Under the pieces are notes generated by a model. The model did not search any database. It worked only from the letters and a program-made list of their open reading frames with translations, and was not told where the DNA came from. Source: Stutzerimonas stutzeri (lineage in GTDB: Bacteria; Pseudomonadota; Gammaproteobacteria; Pseudomonadales; Pseudomonadaceae). Taken from it: DNA of 64,000 nt. Positions 45,104 through 55,142 of the stretch are shown here, piece after piece (position 1 is the first letter of the stretch; each line of letters starts with the position of its first letter). The position numbers and the translations under genes were made by a program. The stretch spans positions 186,001 through 250,000 of the forward strand of contig NZ_JAMOHZ010000005.1 of assembly GCF_024448715.1 (NCBI RefSeq), read 5' to 3'.

Positions 45104-46875
45104 ATGAGCAACTACCAAGCGCCCTTGCGCGACATCCACTTCATCCTCACTGAGGTCTTCGATGTCGGCCGGCAATGGGCTGCCCTGCCAGGGCTCGCCA
45201 ACAGCCTGGACATGGATACCGCCCAAGCCATCCTGGATGAGGCCGGAAAGGTCACTGCGGGGATCGTCGCCCCGCTCAACCGCAGCGGCGACGAGGAAGG
45301 CTGCAGCTGGGACAACGGCGCGGTGAAGACCCCGACCGGCTTCCCCGAGGCCTACCGAACCTACGCTGAAGGCGGCTGGGTCGGCGTCGGCGGTTCGCCG
45401 GAGTTCGGCGGCATGGGCATGCCCAAGGTGATCGGCGTCCAGGTCGAGGAGATGGTCACGCCGCCAGCCTGTCCTTCGGCCTCTATCCGATGCTGACCGC
45501 CGGCGCCTGCCTGTCGATCCTCAACCACGCCAGCGAGGCACTCAAGGCGCAGTATCTACCGAACATGTACGAAGGCCGCTGGGCCGGCTCCATGTGCCTG
45601 ACCGAGCCGCACGCCGGCACCGACCTGGGTATCATCAGAACCCGCGCCGAACCCCAGGCCGACGGCACCTACAAGGTCAGCGGCACCAAGATCTTCATCA
45701 CCGGCGGCGAGCACGACCTGACCGAGAACATCATCCATCTGGTGCTGGCCAAGCTGCCGGACGCCCCGGCCGGGCCGAAAGGCATCTCGCTGTTTCTGGT
45801 GCCGAAGTTCCTGGTCAATGCCGACGGTTCGCTAGGCGAGCGCAACGCGGTGAGCTGCGGTTCGATCGAGCACAAGATGGGCATCAAGGCCTCGGCCACC
45901 TGCGTGATGAACTTCGACGGTGCCACCGGCTACCTGATCGGCGAGGTGAACAAGGGCCTGAACGCCATGTTCACCATGATGAACTACGAGCGTCTGGGCG
46001 TCGGCATCCAGGGCCTGGCCCTGGGCGAGCGCAGCTACCAGAGCGCCCTGGAGTACGCTCGAGATCGCATCCAAGGCCGCGCGTCGACCGGCCCGCTAGC
46101 AAAAGATAAAGTAGCCGACCCGATCATCGTGCACCCGGACGTGCGTCGCATGCTGCTGTGCATGAAGGCGCTGAATGAGGGCGGTCGCGCCTTCTCCAGC
46201 TACGTCGCCCTGCAGCTGGACATAGCCAAATACAGCGAGAACAAGGAAACCGCTAAGCGCGCCGAGAAACTGGTCGCGCTGCTCACGCCGGTGGCCAAGG
46301 CCTTCCTCACCGACATGGGCCTGGAGACCACCGTGCACGGCCAGCAGATCTTCGGCGGCCACGGCTATATCCGCGAATGGGGCCAGGAGCAGCTGATTCG
46401 CGACTGCCGCATCACCCAGATCTACGAAGGCACCAACGGCATTCAGGCGCTGGACCTACTGGGCCGCAAGGTTCTCGCCGATGGCGGCAACGCGCTGGAC
46501 GAGTTCCTCGGGGAAATCCGTCTATACGCCGAAGAGCCCGGCGTCGAGCACCGCGATGCGCTGCTGGCTGCCGTACAACAGCTCGAGGAGTCCAGCGCCT
46601 GGGTACGTGACCAGGCCACGCAGGATCCTCGCCAAGTGGGCGCCGCCTCGGTGGAATACCTTCACCTGTTTGGCTACGTCGCCTATGCCTACGTCTGGTC
46701 GCGAATGGCCAGTGCGGCAAAGGCCAAACAGGCCTTGGACCCGGACTTCTATTCGGCGAAGCTGGCCACCGCATGCTTCTTCTTCAAACGCATTCTGCCG
46801 CGCATCGAAGGGTTGAACGCATGCATACGCGGCGGCGCTGACAGCCTCTACGAACTGGATGCCGATCAGTTCTAG
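45104..46875 (+). pseudogene. Large acyl-CoA dehydrogenase with a one-base deletion
   Basis: Frame 1 reads MSNYQAPLRDIHFILTEVFD through VQVEEMV, then changes to TPPACPSASIRC and stops at 45496. Frame 2 carries on with ASLSFGLYPMLTAGACLSIL and the rest: MCLTEPHAGTDLG, GLETTVHGQQIFGGHGYIRE, ITQIYEGTNGIQALDLLG. A lost A in GTCAACGCC near 45457-45459 explains it. Restored, the protein has ~590 residues, the size of the DmdC/FadE5-like branch. Either a real mutation or a sequencing error; part 2 could begin at the ATG at 45490 but would lack the N-terminal domain. Confidence 0.85.
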
Positions 46876-46927
46876 CAGTCTCTCCACGGGGCCGGTTCGA
46901 CCTGCCCCGTGACCAAGCTGAGCGTTC

Positions 46928-46951
46928 GCGCGGCACAAGCCGCGCTTTTTT
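46928..46951 (+). terminator. Rho-independent terminator after the acyl-CoA dehydrogenase
   Basis: GCGCGGC-ACAA-GCCGCGC followed by TTTTTT: a 7-bp stem, tetraloop and T-run. A weaker hairpin CACGGGG/CCCCGTG lies just before it (46885-46911). Confidence 0.85.
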
Positions 46952-47066
46952 GTCCTATTCCAATCCTGAAGTCGCTCCTTCGCCGAAGTCACGACAACGT
47001 TGAAATGTAGGTTGATCTCCATCGCTTGGTGGGTTACACGGCGCGCCAGGATGGAATGTCACGACA

Positions 47067-48053
47067 CTAGACAGTTCTAGCGGCCAGCATTTCTTGGATC
47101 TTCTGAGTGGCCTCGCGGGTCCTGCCGGCGAGCTTCTTCACCTCGTCGGCCACCACGGCGAAGCCACGGCCCTGTTCGCCGGCGCGGGCGGCCTCGATGG
47201 CGGCATTGAGCGCGAGCAGGTTGGTCTGGTCGGCGATGCCCTTGATCACGCTCACCACCTGCGAAATCTGCTCGTAGGTGGCCTGCATGCCAGCCTGCTC
47301 GCGTACACGAATGGTCTCGGCGAGCCGTTCGTCAGAGATGTCACGCACGGCACCAATGATGCGGCAAAGCTTGCCATCGCAACCCAAGACGCCCTGCCCC
47401 CTTTCCCGGAACCACACCTCGCCCCTACTCTTGTGCCTCATCCGATACTCGACCGAATAAGGCGAGGAAATATCGCCGATGCGAAAGTACTCGGTCACCA
47501 CCGCCACGACCCGATTTAAGTCATCCGGATTGACGATCGAGTAGTAGCCTTCCAGGTCGTTCTGGAAGTCCCGCTCCGAGTAGCCCAACAAATCGCGGAA
47601 CTGCGGCGACCAATGCAGTTGGTTATTCGGGTGTGCCGGGTCTCCATCGAAGATGACCATCTCCCAACAGACCTCCGTCAGCACATTTCTGGTCACTTCC
47701 CAGGCCCGCTCCCGTTCTGCGCAGGCGGCCAGTCGCTCGTCTAAGGCATGCAGCTTGTGCCGGCCCTCTTCGACCTCACCCCGCAGTTGCCCCAGCTCGT
47801 AGTGAGCGCTCTGCAGGCACTCGCGCAATTCACCGACCGGGGCACTATGGTCATCGAGCGGGGTCGTCACTGCAGCGGCCTCGGCCTGACGACCAAGCCA
47901 GCGTTCCAGGCTAGCGAAGCTATGCAGCAGCTCAGGATAGCGACCGATCAGATCGTTCCGATATGATGTCTGGGCCGGCTGACCGCTTAACAGCAACGAT
48001 ATTCTTAGGCTGACTTCCTCAGCCAAACGCTTCGTTTTTCTTCCGGCAAACAT
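47067..48053 (-). CDS. Short cytoplasmic PAS chemoreceptor, lacking the far C-terminal coiled coil (328 aa)
   Basis: No transmembrane helix. Residues ~90-115 are a coiled coil, ~125-240 a PAS domain ([20 protein letters not shown], then [19 protein letters not shown]). The chemoreceptor hairpin tip follows ([38 protein letters not shown]) and the protein ends ~20 residues later at [12 protein letters not shown]. The tip binds CheA/CheW and is complete, but almost no descending helix remains, so it may be truncated or a naturally minimal soluble receptor. Start 48053 gives a basic [10 protein letters not shown] lead. It probably senses a redox or cytoplasmic cue. Confidence 0.8.
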   Translation of the reverse strand: MFAGRKTKRLAEEVSLRISLLLSGQPAQTSYRNDLIGRYPELLHSFASLERWLGRQAEAAAVTTPLDDHSAPVGELRECLQSAHYELGQLRGEVEEGRHKLHALDERLAACAERERAWEVTRNVLTEVCWEMVIFDGDPAHPNNQLHWSPQFRDLLGYSERDFQNDLEGYYSIVNPDDLNRVVAVVTEYFRIGDISSPYSVEYRMRHKSRGEVWFRERGQGVLGCDGKLCRIIGAVRDISDERLAETIRVREQAGMQATYEQISQVVSVIKGIADQTNLLALNAAIEAARAGEQGRGFAVVADEVKKLAGRTREATQKIQEMLAARTV

Positions 48054-48078
48054 AAGCCCTCCGGTCTAGACAGTCGTC

Positions 48079-48113
48079 AAAAAGGGCCGAGCGTCGAATG
48101 ACGCCAAGGCCCT
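48079..48113 (-). terminator. Terminator of the DUF1329-to-YCF48 operon
   Basis: On the minus strand AGGGCCTTGGCGTC, ATTC and GACGCTCGGCCCT form a long stem with a small internal mismatch, followed by TTTTT. It lies 60 bp past the YCF48-like stop. Confidence 0.75.
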
Positions 48114-48172
48114 AAAAAAGGCTTCGGTCGATCGCGACGCGGCCTGCGCCGGCGGCGGTCGTAGCCTGCCCG

Positions 48173-49138
48173 TCATTGCCCCTGCGCGGCTATCACGCCA
48201 CGACGGGAAAACAGGATGGGTCGATCACCCTCTGCGAGCAGGGCGGCTGTCAGCGAGACCCCATCCGTGGCGTCTTCGCGCTGGAATGAATGCCCGCCAT
48301 CGCGGCTATGCAGCAGCAAGCCGTCGAGACCGGCGACAAGCACCTGGCGTCCCGCCGCGACTACGGAGGTCACCGAGCTCTTGCTCTGCAGCGGCACGCG
48401 CTGCCAGCTGCGCCCGTCTGCCGACCCGTGCAGCAGCGTGCCGCGCTGGCCACCGATCAGCAGCGAGCCATCGGCTAGCGCCGCACCCGACCACAGGGTG
48501 CCCTCATAGCCGGTATCCAGATAACGCCAGGTTTTTCCCCGATCATCGGAGCGCAATAGCTGACCACGCTCGGCGGTGGCGTACAGACCGCCCTTGGCGT
48601 CGGCGAACAGTCCCATCAGGTTGAGATCGGCCCGACCATAGCCCGGCGGCGCCTCCAGCGCCTGTTCGTGCCAGGTCTGCCCGCCATCGTCTGTGGTGAG
48701 CACCAGCGACCAGAGGCCGACGGCGACCCCTTGCCGGGCATTGAAGAAATGCACGGCGAATAACGGGCGGTCCTCTTCGCTGAACAACCGCTGGATCTGC
48801 CAGGAGTCGCCACCGTCACTGCTGGCCAGGATCGCCCCCCATTGACCGACCGCCCAGCCATGCTGCGCGTCGGCGAAGCTGACCCCGGTCAGTGGCGTGG
48901 AAACCGGTACCAAGCGGGCCTGACGAAAGCTCCTGCCCTGGTCGTCGGACAGCAACACCACGCCATGGTCGCCCACGGCCACCATACGTTCCCCGGCCCA
49001 TGCGGCATCGAGCATGGTCGCCGCGGTGGCATGCTTGGTTATGGCAGCCCGTTCGGCCCGTAGCGGCTGCGCCTGCAGAGTGGCGAGTGGCAGCGCTGCC
49101 GAGAGTAGCGCGCCCATCAAGAAAAACGCGTATCGCAT
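48173..49138 (-). CDS. YCF48/BNR-repeat periplasmic protein (321 aa)
   Basis: A signal peptide (MRYAFFLMGALLSAALPLAT) precedes repeated beta-propeller blades with the pattern LLSDDQGRSFRQ, ILASSDGGDSWQ, VLTTDDGGQTWH, LLRSDDRGKTWR, LHSRDGGHSFQR. This is a YCF48/BNR propeller, of the kind that regularly accompanies an RND (MMPL) transporter and DUF1302/DUF1329 outer-membrane proteins in pseudomonads. It starts 11 bp after the transporter stop. A periplasmic adaptor role is inferred from context. Confidence 0.82.
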   Translation of the reverse strand: MRYAFFLMGALLSAALPLATLQAQPLRAERAAITKHATAATMLDAAWAGERMVAVGDHGVVLLSDDQGRSFRQARLVPVSTPLTGVSFADAQHGWAVGQWGAILASSDGGDSWQIQRLFSEEDRPLFAVHFFNARQGVAVGLWSLVLTTDDGGQTWHEQALEAPPGYGRADLNLMGLFADAKGGLYATAERGQLLRSDDRGKTWRYLDTGYEGTLWSGAALADGSLLIGGQRGTLLHGSADGRSWQRVPLQSKSSVTSVVAAGRQVLVAGLDGLLLHSRDGGHSFQREDATDGVSLTAALLAEGDRPILFSRRGVIAAQGQ

Positions 49139-49149
49139 CCTGTCTCTCC

Positions 49150-51576
49150 TCAATGCGCCAGGGCGCCGATCATGCGCACCGGGCGCTTGCGCGGGAACAC
49201 CCGCTCCAGCCAGACCGCGAAGGCCGGCAGCACCGTCATGGCCATGACCATGTTGACCATGAACATGAATGCGAGCAGCTTGCCCATGTCGGCCTGGAAC
49301 TTGAGCTCGGAGAACGCCCAGGTGGCGACGCCGATGGCCAGGGTGATGGCGGTGAAGATGGTCGCCACGCCAACCTCGAGCAACGCCTGCTCGACGGCCT
49401 TGACGATCGGCTGGCCATTGGCCTGGTGCATCTGCAGACGGTTGTAGATGTAGAACGCGTAATCGACACCGATGCCCACCGCCAGCACCATCACCGGCAG
49501 CGTTGCGATGGTCAGGCCGATTTGCAGTTCCTTCATGAACCAGTAGCCAATAAAGGTGCCGATGGTCAGCGGCAGGCAGCACACCAGCACAGCGCGCAGG
49601 TCGCGGTAGACGACGAACACCAGCAGCGCGATAGCGGCGTAGACATACAGCAGCATCGGCGTTTCGCTCTTCTCCACCTCCTCGTTGATGGCCGCCAGCA
49701 CGCCGGCATTGCCCGAGGCCAGGCGCACCGAGACGCCCGGCATGGGGAACTCGGCGCGAAACGCCTTGGCCTCCTCGAGCACGCGGTTGATGGTGGTGGC
49801 CTTGTGGTCCGCCAGGTACAGATGCACCGCGGTCATGCTGCAATCGGCGCGCATCAGTCCCGAGATGCGCGCGACCTCGGTGGCCAGCGAGGAGTAGTTC
49901 ATGGTGTCGATGGGCACCGCGCTCATCTTCGGATTGCCTTCGTTGTAACCCTCGTTGAACTGGCGCATGCCGCTGGAGAAGGAGGCCACCGACAGCACCC
50001 CGGGGACGCCTTGCATGGTCCAGACGAAGCGATCCTGATACTGCCCCAGGGCCACGTTCTCGCAGGCACCGGTGACCTCGCCGGACGCGTCCGGCCGGAC
50101 CTCGAAGACTACGCTGAGCCAGTCCAGGCCGATGTCGTAGTTGCTCGCGATGGACACCGCATCGCGGTTGAAACGGGCGTCCTCGCGCAGTTCCGGCGCA
50201 CCGGCCTGCAGCGTGCCGACGACCCGGTCATGGCTCTGCCAGATCGCCGCGAGGAACACCAGCAGGGCGACGCCGAGCACCAGCAGCGCATTACGCCACT
50301 CGGCCAGGCGCGCCAGCCCATGTAGCCAGCGGGCACGACGCTCGCGGGAAACCTCCTCGGCGCGGGCGTAGCTGCCGTCCACGTTCAGCATCGACGCCAC
50401 CAGCGGTAGCATCACCAGATTGGTGATGATCTTGTAGGCAACGCCGAGCGATGCGGTGATGGCCAGTTCGCGCACCATCGGGATCGGGATCAGCAGTAAG
50501 GTCACGAAGGACACGAAGGCCGTCACCAGCGCCAGGGTTCCCGGAATCAGCAGGCCGCTGAAGCTGGAGCGCGCCGCCTCCTCGACACTCTTGCCGCAGG
50601 CGATTTCCCGCACGATGTAGTTGATCTGCTGCACACCGTGGGACACGCCGATGGCGAACACCAGGAAGGGCACCAGCACGGCGAGCGGATCCAGGCCGTA
50701 GCCGAGCAGGCGCAGGCTGCCGAACTGCCAGATCAGCGAGGTCAGCGAGCAGCCGAGCGCCAGCAGGGTGAAGCGCACGGAATGGCAGTACCAGTAGACC
50801 GCTGCTGCAGTCAGCAGTAGCGCCAGCAGGCAGAATTCCAGCACCGCCGAGGCACCATCGGCGATGTCGCCGATCTGCTTGGCGAAACCGATGATCTGGA
50901 TCTCGAACGCGTCGTCCTCGAACTGCGCGCGGATCTGCTGCTCCAAGACCCGGTTGTAGGCCACGTAATCCAGCTGCTTGCCGTTTTCGTCGAGCTCGTT
51001 GAGTTCGGCGGTGATCATCGCGCTGCTTTGATCGCGCGCCACTAAGGTGCCGACGAAGCCGCCCTGGGCCGTGGAGTTGGCGATCTTGTCGATGATCGCC
51101 TGGTCGAGGCGCTCGGGCGTCACGGTGCCGGGGATCAACGGATCGGCACGAAAGCCCTCCTCGGTGATCTCGTTGACGAAAGAGTTGGGCGTCCACAAAG
51201 ACTGCACGCTGCTGCGCGAGACCCCAGGCAGGAAGGTCACCGCCTGGGTCACGTCGTACAGCCGCTTGAGCCCGGCAACGTTCCAGATCGAGCCGTCGCG
51301 AGCCTTGACCACTATGGTCAGGCGATTCGCCCCGATCAGGTCGTTGCGGTAGGTCTGGAAGGTCTCGACGTATTCGTGGCCAATCGGCAATTGCTTCTCG
51401 AAGCCGGCGTCCATACGCAGCTGTACGGCAAACCAGGCCATGCCCAGGGTAAAGAGCGCGAGCAACACCAGCACCAGCCGGCGCTGGCTGAACAGCCAGC
51501 CCTCCAGGCGTGGCAGCACGCCACGCCCTCCCTTGTCGAACTTGTCTACTACAGGAGTATTCACAACATGCCTCAC
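49150..51576 (-). CDS. RND/MMPL-type transporter (808 aa)
   Basis: Two repeats, each with one helix, a periplasmic domain and five helices: first VLVLLALFTLGMAWFAVQL, then LEFCLLALLLTAAAVYWYCH on; second after NALLVLGVALLVFLAAIWQ. The segment VMVLAVGIGVDYAFYIYNRL holds the conserved aspartate of proton-driven RND/MMPL permeases. This branch moves hydrophobic molecules (lipids, hopanoids, sterol-like compounds). It overlaps the DUF1302 gene by 4 bp. With DUF1329, DUF1302 and YCF48 it probably takes up, or exports, the hydrophobic growth substrate. Confidence 0.87.
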   Translation of the reverse strand: MRHVVNTPVVDKFDKGGRGVLPRLEGWLFSQRRLVLVLLALFTLGMAWFAVQLRMDAGFEKQLPIGHEYVETFQTYRNDLIGANRLTIVVKARDGSIWNVAGLKRLYDVTQAVTFLPGVSRSSVQSLWTPNSFVNEITEEGFRADPLIPGTVTPERLDQAIIDKIANSTAQGGFVGTLVARDQSSAMITAELNELDENGKQLDYVAYNRVLEQQIRAQFEDDAFEIQIIGFAKQIGDIADGASAVLEFCLLALLLTAAAVYWYCHSVRFTLLALGCSLTSLIWQFGSLRLLGYGLDPLAVLVPFLVFAIGVSHGVQQINYIVREIACGKSVEEAARSSFSGLLIPGTLALVTAFVSFVTLLLIPIPMVRELAITASLGVAYKIITNLVMLPLVASMLNVDGSYARAEEVSRERRARWLHGLARLAEWRNALLVLGVALLVFLAAIWQSHDRVVGTLQAGAPELREDARFNRDAVSIASNYDIGLDWLSVVFEVRPDASGEVTGACENVALGQYQDRFVWTMQGVPGVLSVASFSSGMRQFNEGYNEGNPKMSAVPIDTMNYSSLATEVARISGLMRADCSMTAVHLYLADHKATTINRVLEEAKAFRAEFPMPGVSVRLASGNAGVLAAINEEVEKSETPMLLYVYAAIALLVFVVYRDLRAVLVCCLPLTIGTFIGYWFMKELQIGLTIATLPVMVLAVGIGVDYAFYIYNRLQMHQANGQPIVKAVEQALLEVGVATIFTAITLAIGVATWAFSELKFQADMGKLLAFMFMVNMVMAMTVLPAFAVWLERVFPRKRPVRMIGALAH

Positions 51577-53249
51577 ATCGAGTGCGAAATCGCCAGGCCA
51601 ACGTAATCGCGATCACGCAGCATCTGGTCGTAAGGGGTGTCGCCATCGTTGAACTTCGCGTAGTTCAAGCTGACCTGCCAGTTACCCGGGTTGCGCACGA
51701 AGTTCAGATACAGGTTCATCGCGCTGGCATCCCGGGTATAGGTCGAGTACACCGATGGCGTGCGACCATTGCCCAGCGACTGCTGGTAGTAAATGCCCGG
51801 GGTCACCGTCCAGCCCGGGATCAGGCTGCCGTCATAGGTCAGGCTGAAATCGAGATGAATCCCCGAGGAGGTCGCGTCGCCATGGGCCTTTGGCGGGAAC
51901 TTCGACAGATCCTCGGTCCAGGTATTGGCCCCCGGGGCAACCAGCTCGCCGTCGTAGCTGTCATGCAAACCCGGGTACTTCACCAGCACCAGTTCGGTCA
52001 GCAGGGTACCGGTGCTGGCCCCGGTGAAGTCGAGGAAGTCTGGGGAGTTGGCGTTGGTCAGGCTGTAGATGCCCGTCAGGTGCCACTGGAATTTCTTGGT
52101 GTCCTTCCAGCATTCCCCTCCCCGTCCCGAGCAAGGCGCCGGACCGAATGCGAGGCCAGGCAAGGGGTTGAGTGGCACCGCCTCCTTGGGCCGATAGGAC
52201 AGCTCGGTACCCACGGCCCAGTCGCCGACCGGCAGGTTGGCACTGATGCCATAGAGCATGCGGTCTTCCGGGTAGATCCAGGTGGGCGCGAAGGTGGCCT
52301 GGTCGTAGCGCGCCTGCGGCAGCTTGTCGTGATAGCGCATAACATAGAAACCGTAGTTGATATCGCTGTCCTGCGGCTGCCAGCGCACCGAGAGTCCCCA
52401 CTGACCGCTGTCGCGGGCGTCCTCGTCATCGTAGCCGTACGCTTCCAGACCCTCGCCGATCACGTTGTAGGTCGACCAGTAGCTTCCTACCGGTGGCAGT
52501 TCGCTCTTGTTCCAGCCGAACTGGTAGTAGGCCTCGACGTTCACGCCGTAACCGAGCCCGGTGGCGACGCTGAGCATTGGCGCGGGCAGCACGGCTTCCT
52601 TGAGCTGAACTCCGGGGCTCGAGAGGGCCTGGAAGTCATAGGAATTGGTGGCGTTGACGCCGCCGATCGCGAACAGGCTCTCGCCCCAGTTGATCACTTG
52701 GTTACCCAAGCGCGCCCGTACCCGATGATCGGCTACATCGAAGCTTTTGCTCACCCACAGATCGAGCAAGCGCGCCTTGAACTTCAGTTCGTCACGCGCG
52801 TCATCGGTCAGCCCGTCGCTGCCGATATCCGAGCCCATGGATTGCCAGAACTGGGTTTCGGCACCCAGCGTCCCCGTGGTGTGGGTGGCGGCGAAATCAC
52901 GTTTCCAGCTGCCGCGCGCCATGAAGGTGAAGTCCTCGGGGAACTTCAATACCAGTTCATGGACGCCCTTGAGGTAGTGGGTGAACAGGTCGCCCTTGTC
53001 GTAGTTCAGGTTACCCTGATCGCCAATCCCGGAGACGCTCGAGTCCAGACATCCACCTGGCGCGCCGTGCCCAGTCGCACCGGCGTTGATCAGATCGCAC
53101 CCCTGAGACTGGGTGCGCACCCCCATGCCCCAGCCGATGGTGGAATCGAACGAACCGCGGATATTCTCCGTCTCGAAGGTGAAGCCCATGGCCAGAGGTG
53201 TTGTGCAGGCAATGACCAGACCCGATGCTTTAGAAATTATTCTTTTCAT
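51573..53249 (-). CDS. DUF1302 outer-membrane beta-barrel protein (558 aa)
   Basis: Signal peptide MKRIISKASGLVIACTTPLA, then GFTFETENIRGSFDSTIGWG, the usual DUF1302 start, followed by alternating strands to the end DRDYVGLAISHSM. The phrase LGNQVINWGESLFAIGGVNA is characteristic of the family. Such barrels occur in steroid, terpenoid and alkane degraders. Start 53249 is favoured because the longer frame adds only MGAD before the signal. It is second gene of the four-gene operon. Confidence 0.87.
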   Translation of the reverse strand: MKRIISKASGLVIACTTPLAMGFTFETENIRGSFDSTIGWGMGVRTQSQGCDLINAGATGHGAPGGCLDSSVSGIGDQGNLNYDKGDLFTHYLKGVHELVLKFPEDFTFMARGSWKRDFAATHTTGTLGAETQFWQSMGSDIGSDGLTDDARDELKFKARLLDLWVSKSFDVADHRVRARLGNQVINWGESLFAIGGVNATNSYDFQALSSPGVQLKEAVLPAPMLSVATGLGYGVNVEAYYQFGWNKSELPPVGSYWSTYNVIGEGLEAYGYDDEDARDSGQWGLSVRWQPQDSDINYGFYVMRYHDKLPQARYDQATFAPTWIYPEDRMLYGISANLPVGDWAVGTELSYRPKEAVPLNPLPGLAFGPAPCSGRGGECWKDTKKFQWHLTGIYSLTNANSPDFLDFTGASTGTLLTELVLVKYPGLHDSYDGELVAPGANTWTEDLSKFPPKAHGDATSSGIHLDFSLTYDGSLIPGWTVTPGIYYQQSLGNGRTPSVYSTYTRDASAMNLYLNFVRNPGNWQVSLNYAKFNDGDTPYDQMLRDRDYVGLAISHSM

Positions 53250-53270
53250 GTCGGCTCCCAAAATTCGCGA

Positions 53271-54695
53271 TTAGCGTTCGCTGGTGGTTCGCAGGTTGTC
53301 GGAGGAGTAGAAGTCGCGCTTCATACGCGGGTTGCCTTCGCCCTCGGTCAGCCAGCGGTGATCCTTCTTGCCCACGCCGATGGAGGTCATGTCATAGAGG
53401 TAGCGCCCATCGATCAGGTTGTACTGGACCTGGGCCGCTACATCGCAACTGCCGGTCTCGTAAACCGGAATCAGCTGACCTTCGCGCACCTTCCAGATCT
53501 GCCCTTGCTTGTCGTAGTCGACCGCCAGCAGGCCGTTCCAGCTGTCTTCATCGATGTAGAAGACCCGCTTCGGCGCCTGGTGGCGCATGCCCTGACGCAC
53601 CGTGGCCTCGACGACCCAGACACGATGCAGCTCGTAGCGGCGGTACTCGGGGGCGAAGTAGTCGGGCTGGGCAACATCCTCGATCTTGGCCGAGGTGTCA
53701 TAGGCGCCGAAGGAGTTGTAGGGCACGATCAGCTCTTGCTTGCCGACCAGTTTCCAGTCGAAGCGATCCAACGGGCCGTAGAAGATGTTCGACTCGTCGA
53801 TGGTGTACTGGTTGTCGAGGCCGATCTGCGGCGCGTCGTAGGAGTAGGCGGGCATCCGACGTACACGACGCTGGCCGGGGAAGTAATAGAAGGTGGTGGT
53901 CTCCTCGCCGGCCTTGGTGGTTAGCACACCGGCCTGTCCAGCCAGTGAGACCGGGTCGTAATAGCTGAAGTAGGTGGCGGTTTCCAGCCGGTCATGGGAT
54001 GAGAACAACGAGCTGCCCTTCTCTCCCCATGGGGTATACATGTTCCAGTCCAGCGAGGTGCGCAGCCAGTCGCCCCCGGCCTTGCGCGGCGAGATGCCAG
54101 AGACCGTCTTGGCCATAACGAAGCCGACGCCGCGGTAATGCATCTTCATGTTCCACATCACCTCCGCCCCGGTGCTCGGCATGGGGAAGGGAATGCCCGG
54201 GACATGAGCGTCCTGCAGAGCCAGACCATCGCTGTCCAGGGTGGCGAAGCCAAGGTTCTTCTTGGTGTTCTCTGCGACGAAATCCGGTACGCCACAGCTG
54301 CGGCGGGTGGGATAGACATCCATGCGGAAGCCCGGCAGCTTTTTGAACAACTCCAGCTGGGCGGGCGCCAGCTTGCTCGCATACTGCGAGACATTGCTGG
54401 CATCGATGCTATAGAGCGGCTTGTCGTCCTTGAACTTCCAGTGCTGGCCACGCACTTCGCCGTAGCTCCAGTTCCCGCCCTGCGGGCCAGGTGCAGTCCA
54501 TGCCGGAATCGCCCCATCGGCGCTTGCCGCTGCTTCTGCTCCCAGCGGAGTCAGCTGGGTACCTAGCAGTGCAGGATCCTTTTCCGCAGCCTGAACCGCA
54601 CAGATGGCGGCGGATGCCGCCAATGCCACGATCAGATGCTTTGCGCCACTGAAGGTGGAGATACCGAGGCGCGAGCGCTCAATTACTTCATTCAT
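53271..54695 (-). CDS. DUF1329 (LolA/LolB-like) periplasmic protein (474 aa)
   Basis: A signal segment (HLIVALAASAAICAVQA) is followed by LLGTQLTPLGAEAAASADGA and IPAWTAPGPQGG, the hallmark opening of DUF1329. Later GQRRVRRMPAYSYDAPQIGL and HRVWVVEATVRQGMRHQAPK, then RVFYIDEDSWNGLLAVDYDK, are also typical. The family has a lipoprotein-carrier fold and may ferry a hydrophobic molecule across the periplasm. Start 54695 follows GAGGA. It heads the operon, with a triple operator-like repeat ~76 bp upstream. Confidence 0.87.
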   Translation of the reverse strand: MNEVIERSRLGISTFSGAKHLIVALAASAAICAVQAAEKDPALLGTQLTPLGAEAAASADGAIPAWTAPGPQGGNWSYGEVRGQHWKFKDDKPLYSIDASNVSQYASKLAPAQLELFKKLPGFRMDVYPTRRSCGVPDFVAENTKKNLGFATLDSDGLALQDAHVPGIPFPMPSTGAEVMWNMKMHYRGVGFVMAKTVSGISPRKAGGDWLRTSLDWNMYTPWGEKGSSLFSSHDRLETATYFSYYDPVSLAGQAGVLTTKAGEETTTFYYFPGQRRVRRMPAYSYDAPQIGLDNQYTIDESNIFYGPLDRFDWKLVGKQELIVPYNSFGAYDTSAKIEDVAQPDYFAPEYRRYELHRVWVVEATVRQGMRHQAPKRVFYIDEDSWNGLLAVDYDKQGQIWKVREGQLIPVYETGSCDVAAQVQYNLIDGRYLYDMTSIGVGKKDHRWLTEGEGNPRMKRDFYSSDNLRTTSER

Positions 54696-54770
54696 TGGAA
54701 TAGTCCTCATGGGGCTTGAACCGGCCACCCGAGCTTCCTGGCGGGGAGAATCGGGCTGTGCCACACTTCT

Positions 54771-54808
54771 GGTCAAATGACTTGATCATTTGACCAAGTC
54801 ATTTGACC
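54771..54808. promoter_or_regulatory. Triple 10-bp operator-like repeat before the DUF1329 operon
   Basis: GGTCAAATGA (54771-54780) and its reverse complement TCATTTGACC at 54786-54795 and again at 54799-54808: three exact copies, the first two facing each other across 5 bp. It is distinct from the CRNAAC-N4-GTTRYK dyad and implies a second regulator. Confidence 0.65.
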
Positions 54809-54952
54809 AAAGCAAACCGCATGCCATCATTACACCTTATTAATATTCCTTTTATTTCAATTAGTTATGAGATTTAAGCGCCCTCGGTGGCGATACCCAA
54901 ATACCCAATACGCACCACCTTGGTCAGCACACTGCACCATTCTGAGTATTTA

Positions 54953-54968
54953 CGAAACACTCGTTATG
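54953..54968. promoter_or_regulatory. Candidate operator E: CGAAAC-ACTC-GTTATG
   Basis: It fits the same 6-4-6 dyad with one weaker position (A for T/C in the left arm). It lies between the leftward DUF1329 operon and the rightward TetR gene, 175 bp before the latter's chosen start. Confidence 0.45.
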
Positions 54969-55142
54969 TTTATTGAGAAGGGGCTTGGCCGTTTGCCAAT
55001 CTGCCCGCCTGTCGCGGGAAGGTTGAGCGCGGAAGTTGATACGGCTCGACCCGTTACTCGGCGAATGCCGATGCGGTAGCATCCGCCGGCGTCGAGTCCC
55101 ATGAAGACAGTTGGGCAAGTAGCCAAAGGAGATCAGATAGCT

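Noticed and set aside
48892..50325. Long plus-strand ORF (477 codons) opposite the RND transporter
   Set aside because: It is an antisense shadow of the MMPL and YCF48-like genes, rich in H/R/Q with no domain; GC-rich codons leave such frames open.
51510..53924. 804-codon plus-strand ORF
   Set aside because: Antisense to the DUF1302 and DUF1329 genes, whose signal peptides and family motifs are clear.
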